A stretch of DNA of 64,000 nt. Source: Allomyces macrogynus ATCC 38327. Taxonomy: Eukaryota > Blastocladiomycota > Blastocladiomycetes > Blastocladiales > Blastocladiaceae. Each line of letters opens with the position of its first letter. Positions within the stretch are counted from its first letter, which is position 1. The notes beneath the pieces were generated by a model. The model was not told the origin of the DNA. It worked only from the letters and a program-made list of their open reading frames with translations, and made no database searches. Of the stretch, positions 1-8,030 are shown piece after piece. The stretch spans positions 632,327 to 696,326 of the forward strand of contig GG745328.1 in the NCBI GenBank assembly GCA_000151295.1. Direction: 5' to 3'. Both the position numbers and the translations under genes were made by a program.

Positions 1-339
1 GGCAACTTGGCTTGTCAGCAAGCTTGTCTACCCATGCGCAGGGACGTGACGGTTGTCGGGTACTCGTCAAAAAATCACAGGATGCGACGAGCCACGAATG
101 AACCGTCATTCAAGGTTTGGCACAATGGTGGAACTGGTAATGTGCTTGTCATGGCAGTGAGCATAAAGTGACGCATGGGCGAGCAAATTCGAAACTGACG
201 ACCATTTGTGTGACTAACTGCGCTTAGTGTCCTTGGCCTGGCCCCACACGGCATCGTAAGCAGCGCATTGGTGTTGTCGGTCTCACCCCGGTAGAATGAC
301 GCACCCCGTCGGCTGCGACAGATTTAGGCGCGTATCCAT

Positions 340-749
340 GGTTTAACAGCCCACAAGTACTGGCTTGCGCTTCGAACTCGGCCAATAAACCTCCACTGCT
401 GATTCTTCGGGGAGCAAGTCCCCAGCCAGCATCTCGAACACTCGGTTGGAATCGTCCCACCACTTGGAGTCATCGGCGCCGCCTGCATCAGATGCATCGT
501 CGGTCGCTTGCTTTTTTGTCGAAGACACAAACTTGATGCGGTCCAAGCATTCGTCCACAGTTGCCGTATGAATAACAGGCGCAAAAAGGACCGGTGCAGC
601 CAGCACCAGATACACAGCGTCGTGCGATCGGCCATGGCAAGTACATGGTAGTGCAGAATGAGATAAATGTCGTCGGGTGGCTGTTCGATTGGCGAGCGCA
701 TCTCCGCTGAACTGGGCGTGTAGGCGCTGGCCGTCAATGCGCATCTCAT
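340..749 (-). pseudogene. Truncated F-box-like/LRR family fragment (N-terminal part)
   Basis: Two overlapping minus-strand frames together resemble the N-terminal part of the intact gene at 3021-4979. One frame reads SPIEQPPDDIYLILHYHVLA, matching the 'PIERIPYDLLEVICQWVL' stretch of that gene. A second frame then reads LVLAAPVLFAPVIHTATVDE, matching its 'AAFFAPAIRTAIRERN' region. The two parts are out of frame with each other, and no LRR region follows toward position 1, so this is a frameshifted, truncated relative. It is the third of three same-strand copies (3021-4979, 1190-2908, 340-749), which suggests tandem duplication and decay. The similarity is by eye; the exact ends are uncertain. 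Upstream of it in the window (1-340) I see no gene. Confidence 0.5.
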
Positions 750-1189
750 GATTGCTACAGTCGACAGGAACGGAGGTAGCGAGCTGCGGCTTGCAAATAG
801 TTGCTGATGATGTAGGGGTTGGGGTTACTAGTTTTCTGAGCCGTTGTGGCAAGAGGAATAACTGGCCGGATCCTGTTGTGACTGTTGTGACTGACGGCTG
901 GTTCGTGGGATGTGTATCGTGTAAAAGCTGCAGCCTGCAAGAGCAGATCAGGTTGCTAGCCTTTTAGCAGTAGTCTCGCTCAGAATACATAGCTTGGAAT
1001 GAACAAAGTAATTCGAAAATGCCGACAATTACAGAAGAAAAAAGACGAGCCATTCTCACCCTCTCTCACCCTTCACCACCTTCGCGGTCGCGTCGATCGA
1101 TCAGCCGACATGAGAGCACTGTACATGCGACGGTCGAACCGATTGAACGCAACGCCCTCGTCTGCTTCATCCCTCAAGTCTCAAAGTGT

Positions 1190-2908
1190 GCATCCGTGAC
1201 AGTACGCAGCTTGGCAAGGCCTGCCGCCGTCAGACCAATGCGCTTCCGCAACGCCGAGATAAACGCGCCGATACTTTCGTCGATTTGGCAAGACTGGATG
1301 TCGAGCGTGCGAAGCGACGGTGGGAGCGCGTCAATCCAGAGCTCGGGCGTCGCGTCCTCACCAATGGCGCGATTAAACGAGACGTTGAGCGTGTGCAGCG
1401 CGGGTGGAAACGGCGCAAAGAGCGTGGAGAGCTAATTACTGAGCCCCAGGTTGAGCACTTTCAGCGTTGGCGGGAAGCATGGGGTCAAGTGTCGGAGGTC
1501 GCGCGTCGCCAAATTGTTGTTGGACAAGTCCAAGTGCGTGAGAGTGGTGGGGAATGTCCATGGCTCGTTGTTGAGAATCTGGCACATGCCCGTCGCATCA
1601 AACACCCTTAATGACAGCGACTGGAGAGCACGCAGACTGGTCATGTTTGATGTGCCCGATAAGGATCCCCGGAAGGCTTCAACACGCGAAATCTACACAT
1701 CATCAAGTGTCGCCAAGTACAGGTGCGCGAGAGCTGGCGGGACTGCAAGCGTTTCCGCGGTGTACGCGGTTAGGTATTCTGGCCACCATGGGAGCGTGAA
1801 ACGAAGCGACCGTGAAGGGACTGGTAGCGCACTAATCAGGTCGAAAAACGGATCGCCCTCGTCGTCCATATCGAGGGAACCCCATGCCAAGGGCTCGCAG
1901 CGTGCAATCCCGACTTCGAGATCCTTGACGGTGAAACGATTTGGCCCCAGTGGCGGGAGAGGCGGAAGATCGGGCATATCAACAGGCAACAGCAACAGGA
2001 GTTTCAGCAAATTCAGGACTGGATTGCCATTGACGGCCTTGGTCTGCCGCAGGGGCAGTGCATCAAGGATGGCAAATGAAACCGAAGAATGCGCAGTTGC
2101 ACTAACTTGGTCAGGCCGCAAGCAAGCGCTGGACCACACCGCATCAGGCAAATCCTCATTTCGCGATGCCATGCGGACCGGCATATACAATCTTTAGCTC
2201 GGTGAGAGTCTGCGGCATGTGGAAAAACAATTCGCCAAGCATCATGTCATCACAATAGTTCAATGTCCACAGCCAGGTGGCGAAGCATGGGAGGCGGGCA
2301 AGTAAAGTCACGCAGAAAGTGCGTTCTTCCGCGACAAGGCCAATGAGCCGAAGCGAGATGAGCGTCTCTGGGTAATTAACATCTTCCTTCGTCATTTCGT
2401 CCGTCATATGCATGGTCAAGTTCCGGCACAATGGCGGGAGCGTACGCATCGGGGACTCGTCAGAAAATACGCAATGTCGAAATTCCGCGAGAGGAAGCAG
2501 GATCATAAACCACTTGCAAGACAGGACAGCACCTTGCCGCACCTGTGCCTCCCCCGTCACCATGTCATACTCGACGTGGTGGCGGTGTCGGTCACGCGCA
2601 GGCAAGATGAGGCGCCGTGTTGTCCGAGCTGGGTTTGGGCGCGCATCTATCACACAACGACCAACACACTTGCTTTTCACACCAACCCACTCGTTAATGG
2701 CGGACTCATCAGGCAACGTTTCGTCCGGATCCATGCAAATAATGTCCGGGTCCGTATCGCGAACATTACCAGGACCAGGGTCCCGCAACCGTCGAATTTG
2801 TTCGGTCGATGAGAGGGGATCGAAGAGAGCTGCGAACAGGAGCGGTCTTCGCCAGCAGGACCGAACTGATCCTGTTGAGGCCGTGTTGAGGCACACGATG
2901 CGCGACAA
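1190..2908 (-). pseudogene. Decayed F-box-like/LRR family gene
   Basis: On the minus strand a chain of open segments (2908-2156, 2190-1693, 1690-1432, 1429-1190) reads as leucine-rich repeats of the same family as the neighbour at 3021-4979. Examples are WTFPTTLTHLDLSNNNLA, FPPTLKVLNLGL and PPALHTLNVSFNRA, followed by a C-terminal LPPSLRTLDIQSCQID block that matches LPNTLRKLDIRMCNLD of the intact gene. The chain is broken by a frame change near 2156-2190 and in-frame stops at about 1693 and 1432. Its N-terminal F-box-like part is missing. I see no splice sites that neatly remove these breaks, so a pseudogene is the simplest reading, though small introns cannot be excluded. The stretch 850-1190 contains only incidental reading frames. 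Confidence 0.6.
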
Positions 2909-3020
2909 AAAAAAAAGACAAACGGTTCAGGATGCATCTACAAGCGACAAGTCAGACACGACAAATAAATACAAAAAATGAGCGAGCGAATGCAAAAAGG
3001 TTATGATCCACGCCCGGTCG

Positions 3021-4979
3021 TCACTCCAATGAAGCACCCACGAGTCCCTGGTAGACACTCAGCGAAAATCGGTTCGACGTGTATCCAAGATCCAAGGAAA
3101 AATTGGTTAAGCCCGTGTCAACTTGCAACTTGGGCCACCCGGCACGTGAGAGCCCGATCCGCCGCCGTACGTCCACAAACAGCCGGCCAAACTCGTCGTC
3201 GAGGTTGCACATGCGAATGTCGAGCTTGCGCAGCGTGTTGGGCAACGACAGAATCCAAAGCTGCGGAAACAGCTCGTCCGAGAGCGTCGGGTTAAACGCC
3301 AAATTGAGTGTGCGCAGTTTGGGCGGCAGAGGCGTGACGAGCGTGTGGATCTTGTTCGTCGATAGATCGAGGTGCTGCAACCCAGCAGGCAACAGCGGCT
3401 GCAGCGCCTTCAAGTCGTGCGCGGTGAGGTCATTGTCTGCGAGCGAGATGCGCGTGAGCGTGCGCGGCAACGTCCACCCCTTGTCAACAAACCGTGCGAG
3501 CACGCGGCTCGACAGACAGCGCATCAGCGACAGCGACGTGAGCGTCAGCGGCAGGGCCGCTGCGTCGAGTGCCGCAAGCGGGAAACACTGTGACCCACTC
3601 ATGCCCATGACAATCGATTCGGGCGGCGACATGGCGCCCGAGACGGTGAGCTTCAAGTCCTGCAACGTTGGCGAGACAAGCGCGTCAACAAGGTCGCGCA
3701 CCGAATCCTCGGTCCATTTCGGCAATGCGACGCGCAGCGACAGTGTTGGTGCTTGCAGTGTCGAGAGCACCGTGTGCACGTACTCGCCGACAGGGTCCCA
3801 GTTTTCCCACTCTTTCACGGCGATATCGAGGTGCGCGACCACGAACCCATCGCGCGACGGCGGTCGCACTTCGCCAGCAGGCGCCTCGTTGGGCACAATG
3901 AGCCCGAGGGTGATCTGGCGCATGGGTGCGGTATCGACCGAGGCGGTACGCCAGGAGAGTGCATCAACGACGGGGATCACGTCCTCAATGCGCAAGAAAT
4001 CGTGTACAAAATCTTGTAGCGCCGTCATGCTCCGCAGCGCGCGCGTGAGCACTGGTCTGCACCCACCGCCAACGTCGTCCGGGTATCGGTCGACCTCGCA
4101 CTCAAACTCGAGGATGAGCCGCGTCAAGGTCGTTGGTAAATGGCGATAAAACGCCTTGAGCACCTCGTTGCGCGAGATATGGCTGACTTTGACGGTCAAG
4201 GATCGGAGGGTCGGCGGCCAATGTGCGGCCACGTCGTAGAACGCATCCTCCTCGACGAGCGTGAAATCGCCGAGTTCGAGCGATACGAGCGTGTCGGGGT
4301 ACCTCGGCCACTCATCAAACGTCTCCCACCGGTCAAAGACGGCCAGGTGCCGGCACTCGCGCGGAATCGGGTAGTCCTGGTTGTCTTCGGCAATCGTGTA
4401 GTGCGCGAGCTGGTGCAAAGCAATCGGGACCGTCGTCCATTTCCGGCTCAGCCGTGGCAAGTCGACAATCTTCTTGCCCTCGAGCGGAACGTGCACTCGG
4501 TCAGGCGTGCGCGCGGGCATGACGAGTAGCCACTTGACCCACGGGCTCGGAGGTCGGTCAACGACGTACTCGGCCGTGGGCGCGCTCATGCCGTCGGTCC
4601 AAGGCCACGTGTCCTTGGCGACACGCTGCGGTTCGAGCGGAATGAAAATGTGGTCGTGGTTGCGTTCGCGAATGGCAGTGCGGATAGCGGGAGCGAAAAA
4701 GGCGGCCGACGAAATGGCAAATTGCAGCAGCGCGACGCGGTCGGTTGGATTGCCCGTCAGCACCCACTGGCAAATGACCTCGAGCAGGTCGTAAGGGATG
4801 CGCTCAATAGGTGCGCGGCGCTCATCGTCAACGTAAATGGACGACGTGGTCGAAGCTGAAGTCAGGGCAGACGCAGATGTGGTATTGGGACTGGCAGATG
4901 CTGTTCTGCTCGCAGGAGCGGCGCGACTTGGGGTGGGGTTGGTCGCAACCGAGCTCGTCTTCTTCTTCTTCTTGGCCAT
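3021..4979 (-). CDS. F-box-like / leucine-rich repeat protein
   Basis: A single open frame encodes about 652 residues starting at MAKKKKKTSS (4979). The frame stays open upstream to an ATG at 5162, but the lysine-rich start at 4979 looks more natural. After a Ser/Thr/Ala-rich leader comes a helical F-box-like segment (RIPYDLLEVICQWVL), then a long series of irregular LRRs with the pattern LPxTLTRLxLxxN, for example PAGLQHLDLSTNKIHTL and PPKLRTLNLAFNP. F-box/LRR proteins usually present substrates to SCF ubiquitin ligases; that role is inferred, because the F-box is weak here. Four other family members or fragments lie in the window (340-749, 1190-2908, 37763-38985, 39791-41428). No intron is needed. 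Function and substrate are unknown. Confidence 0.7.
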   Translation of the reverse strand: MAKKKKKTSSVATNPTPSRAAPASRTASASPNTTSASALTSASTTSSIYVDDERRAPIERIPYDLLEVICQWVLTGNPTDRVALLQFAISSAAFFAPAIRTAIRERNHDHIFIPLEPQRVAKDTWPWTDGMSAPTAEYVVDRPPSPWVKWLLVMPARTPDRVHVPLEGKKIVDLPRLSRKWTTVPIALHQLAHYTIAEDNQDYPIPRECRHLAVFDRWETFDEWPRYPDTLVSLELGDFTLVEEDAFYDVAAHWPPTLRSLTVKVSHISRNEVLKAFYRHLPTTLTRLILEFECEVDRYPDDVGGGCRPVLTRALRSMTALQDFVHDFLRIEDVIPVVDALSWRTASVDTAPMRQITLGLIVPNEAPAGEVRPPSRDGFVVAHLDIAVKEWENWDPVGEYVHTVLSTLQAPTLSLRVALPKWTEDSVRDLVDALVSPTLQDLKLTVSGAMSPPESIVMGMSGSQCFPLAALDAAALPLTLTSLSLMRCLSSRVLARFVDKGWTLPRTLTRISLADNDLTAHDLKALQPLLPAGLQHLDLSTNKIHTLVTPLPPKLRTLNLAFNPTLSDELFPQLWILSLPNTLRKLDIRMCNLDDEFGRLFVDVRRRIGLSRAGWPKLQVDTGLTNFSLDLGYTSNRFSLSVYQGLVGASLE

Positions 4980-5780
4980 CTTGCCAAATGCAAGCGAGCG
5001 GAATTGCAGCGGGAGATGAGCGCAAGGTTGATGTGTGTCGTCAAGAATGCTTGCTGTGATTCTTGGACCTGGTGCCGTAACGTTGCGCAGCGGTGGTGTG
5101 CCGCGCCTCTTTTTTCTTCGTCTCCAGCGGCCGCTTGACTCCACTTCCATTTTGCAACGCAACTCGTGAGTTCACGCCAAAACAACAGCAGCTTTTGACC
5201 TTGCTCCTCCCGTCCCCTTGCTGCTCTCTTTGTCACGCGCCGGCCTCTGTATCAGTGTCCTCGGCGCACAGCTCGCTCATTTCCGAGCGAGCCCCATGAC
5301 CGAACGACTTTGGACGGGCCTGGTAGACAGATCGCGCTGGACCCGGGATTTGAATCGCAAGCGCGTTTTGCTTCGCGCGGTTCATTGTGGCCGGCCAACA
5401 TGTCGCCTTTGCTAGCTTTATGGAGCAGGGAGCACAGGACACAACTAAGCGATTATGGAAGAATGAGACCTTGATAACGTGAAGCGAGCTTGCACTGGGC
5501 CAGAGGTCCTGCGCTTCATGAGCGTGTTTTGGTGACCTTGACTGACCTGGCCCCACTGCCCCTGCACTGATGTTGGGACTGCACTGAAAGTCAAAGGCAA
5601 ATTGGAATCCAAACCCCACTCCCATCAAATTAACATTTTCGGCATGGCCCCCACCACGACGCACGCGTACAACATGGACCGAATAGTCGCGCGCAGCGCA
5701 GTCGCAGGCTGGTCGCGATCATGCACAGCGTGCCCAAACGCGCGAAGTCGCGGGTAACATCCAGTGCTGCGACCCACTGC
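4980..5780. other. Spacer without recognised gene
   Basis: This stretch separates the F-box-like/LRR gene from the small zinc-finger gene, both on the minus strand. It should hold the promoter of the former (4980-5250) and the 3' region of the latter. Open frames here are short, arginine/serine-rich shadows. A tRNA B-box-like string near 5345 was tested and does not fold into a tRNA. Confidence 0.4.
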
Positions 5781-6378
5781 TTAGGCCTTGCCTGGGAAGC
5801 AATCGGCCGCCGTTTTGTTGTGCTAGAAGTGTGGGAGGGCGGGGGCAAACGATCATGATCGTTAGGACGCTGGTCCGGACCGCGGCGAAAACAGCGCCAA
5901 ACAACGTGCCTTGTTCTCGGCGTGCTGGTTGAGAGTCGCGAGGTTCGCGGTGCCGAGGAACGTCTGCTTGCACACGACGCACTGAATGTTCTTGGCGGCC
6001 TCGTTCTGTTCAAACACCGAGAAATGAGCGACTGCACGTCACTGGTAATCGAGCGCCGAGGACGAACCACGTGCTTCGACCATTAAAATATACGGACCAC
6101 TTTGAGCTGCGACTTCGCCACGCCGCCCGCCGCCTTGGCGTTGCGCTCGCGCTTCTGTTGCGCCTTGCTGCCGTTACCCTATTAAACATGGTTCCGTGCG
6201 GATTGGAGACGATTAATCAACCACGATCACGGCAGTTGCTGTTATTGATGACATGGTCGGCCCGCTCGGCCAAGCAGATTCCTCTGCGCGCGGTCCCATG
6301 GCCAGAGCGGCATCGGCTGGTTGAGCGCGGTTTGCTGGCGGCGGTAATGCCAAACGTGCCCAAATCGATCATTACCAT
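5781..6378 (-). CDS. zf-met2/SERF-like small zinc-finger protein, four exons
   Basis: Four exons give a 73-residue protein of the eukaryotic zf-met2 (At2g23090/4F5-like) family. Exon 1 is only the ATG (6376-6378) followed by donor GTAATG. Exon 2 (6098-6178) encodes GNGSKAQQKRERNAKAAGG, the family's basic N-terminus. Exon 3 (5910-6005) encodes the finger NEAAKNIQCVVCKQTFLG to HAENK. Exon 4 (5781-5822) encodes HNKTAADCFPGKA and a TAA stop, the typical end of the family. Phases agree at every junction. Intron 3 starts GCACGT after AAG, a GC-AG intron with a CTAAC branch-like site. The finger shows CxxC plus two histidines, the last one split off by the intron. The molecular role of this family is poorly known; some members are nuclear or bind nucleic acid. 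The gene is hidden from simple ORF finding because no exon exceeds 96 nt. Confidence 0.85.
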
Positions 6379-7755
6379 GGTTGCAAGTAGTTCGGGGGCG
6401 ATTTGATTGACAGGAAGTGGAGTTGTCGGGCGTCGACAGCGTTGCAGCGTTCAGGGAGTTTGGATTCGAGGTTGATGAGGTCGGACCATGGGGACCGTGG
6501 GGGCAAAAAGCAGTTGCTGAGGTGCGGCCGTTCGACTTCGAAGAGTGGCAAAACCAGGGCTGGCCGAGTGCTGCCGTTCTGCTGGCCTCGCTGGACGACA
6601 CCTGCTCTTGGGTCGGGTGAACAGGTGATGAATCCCGGCCGGCCTGAAGCCCCTCCCCCCAGCGCCCCCGCAAATCCTCGCCATCTTGAGCGCTGTCGGG
6701 TTCGGATTTCAGCGGACTGGTTGCTATGCGACAACTTGGTCACGCTCTTCCATGTGACGGGCGAAACAACCACAGTCGCCGTGCTCTCCGCCAGCGCCAG
6801 GGCCTGAACGACGGGAAACACGCCCGCTGTGAACACCACGATGGCCCCACCTCATCAGCCCCCGCAAATCCTTCAACAACACGCACCGTGCACGTCGCCA
6901 CTGGTGCAAGTCGCCGCCCGACCGCCCGACCGCCCGACCGCCCGACCGCCCGACCGCCCGACCGCCCGGCTACCATGTTTCTCGACAGATTGCCTGTGGC
7001 CGATGCCGGCTCCCCACCGCTCGACCGCCTGCCGACGGCAGCCACGAGCTTCGTAGAAGCGACCGCTCCTTTGCCGCCTGACCGTGGACAACAACGAGCC
7101 TGGGCTAAAAGGAAAGTACAAGGACAAACCGACACCAGCACAATGACGACGTACCACATCGCGCCTGCCAGCGGGTGGTTTTCGCGCGCTTGGCGACAGT
7201 TGTAGATGTAAACCTTGTTGATGCGTCGCGCACACGCAAGAAGCGACCCGCGGCACCGCGCCAGGCGAAGAGCAATGACGCGGTGGGCGGCTGGGGCCTG
7301 AGCCTGCAGCACCACACGCCGTCGGGTGTTGCGGTGGCCCTGCGACAACGGCGTGTGATGGCAGACAGCGGTGTGTGATGGCAGACAGTGGTGCTGCAGC
7401 TGGAGCAGTACCGCGCGTTGCGACGAATGGTGGTGCAAGACCCGGACAAAGTGAGGGGAATCGACAACCAGCAGCATGCCTGAGGAGAGCACGACAGCAG
7501 CAGCGGCGAGGCGGCAGCGACTGGGTCGTCATGACGACGGCACGCACTTTGAATGGCAGCAAACGAAACTGCCGCGCGAGCACAACCTGGACGCGCGACT
7601 AATTGACGCACTGGAACTTGACGCGCGACTGATGCACAGCAAAAGATAACAGGCTACATGGCCGAACGAATGCGGATGTGTAAGGGGCTCCGACAACCCA
7701 GGTTGTGACGCAACAGTACTTAATAGGCAACATTTCGCCTCAATGCAACAACCCC
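6379..7755. other. Spacer with short repeats; possible unassigned exons at 7386-7649
   Basis: No known gene was recognised. The stretch contains the 8-bp tandem repeat at 6913-6969. At about 7352-7390 a short direct repeat (TGTGATGGCAGACAG twice) occurs. On the plus strand 7386-7475 reads VLQLEQYRALRRMVVQDPDK, and 7476-7649 reads MPEESTTAAAARRQRLGRHD through LDARLIDALELDARLMHSKR to a TAA stop. Both look more protein-like than their surroundings and may be the last exons of an unidentified gene. Confidence 0.3.
6913..6969 (+). repeat. 8-bp tandem repeat (CGCCCGAC)n, about seven units
   Basis: The motif CGCCCGAC repeats head to tail about seven times with no visible interruption. Because the unit is not a multiple of three, all frames read low-complexity Pro/Arg/Asp strings, so the ORFs crossing it are artefacts. 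It is a GC-rich minisatellite likely to vary in copy number between strains. Confidence 0.9.
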
Positions 7756-7840
7756 GGTTGTGTGGCCGAGTCGGTTAAGGCGGTGGACTTAAGTTCCACT
7801 GGTGTTAAGCACCTCTTGGGTTCGAATCCCAACGCAACTA
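7756..7840 (+). tRNA. tRNA-Leu (anticodon UAA)
   Basis: An 85-nt class II tRNA. The acceptor arm GGTTGTG (7756-7762) pairs with CGCAACT (7833-7839) through two G-T wobbles, and the discriminator base is A (7840). The A-box is TGGCCGAGTCGG. The anticodon stem GTGGA/TCCAC closes the loop CTTAAGT, giving anticodon TAA at 7790-7792. A long variable arm (TGGTGTTAAGCACCTC) and the T arm TTGGG-TTCGAAT-CCCAA follow. The long variable arm, A73 and UAA anticodon identify leucine. No intron is present. A decayed second copy follows 10 nt downstream, and the deubiquitinase gene starts about 190 nt downstream. Confidence 0.95.
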
Positions 7841-7849
7841 TGCATTTTT

Positions 7850-7935
7850 GTACGCATGGCCGAGTGGTCGAAGGCGGGTTGACCCATGTTCCACTGGTGC
7901 TCAGCACCACTTGGGTTTGAACCCCAATGCAACAA
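7850..7935 (+). pseudogene. Decayed tandem copy of tRNA-Leu
   Basis: The sequence aligns along its length with the intact tRNA-Leu just upstream, keeping the A-box (TGGCCGAGTGG), the TTCCACTGGTG segment, the variable arm and a paired T arm (TTGGG/CCCAA). The outer four acceptor pairs are lost (GTAC against the 3' side). The anticodon stem has a mismatch, U33 is replaced by C and the anticodon would read CAT. It therefore cannot be a working leucine tRNA and is best read as a duplicate that decayed. Confidence 0.8.
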
Positions 7936-8030
7936 ATTGGACGCTTTAGCCAACTTGATTTTGACTTTCTTTGCTCTTTTTCCGCCGTGTTGGTCAGTCC
8001 TCAAGTTGCGCGCGTGGCACGCTCGAGGAC

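Noticed and set aside
5330..5430. A tRNA-like B-box on the minus strand
   Set aside because: GATTCAAATCCC resembles a B-box, but no T stem, acceptor stem or anticodon arm can be formed around it.
6913..6969. The 8-bp repeat as a CRISPR-like array
   Set aside because: Units are head to tail without spacers; it is a simple minisatellite in a eukaryotic genome.
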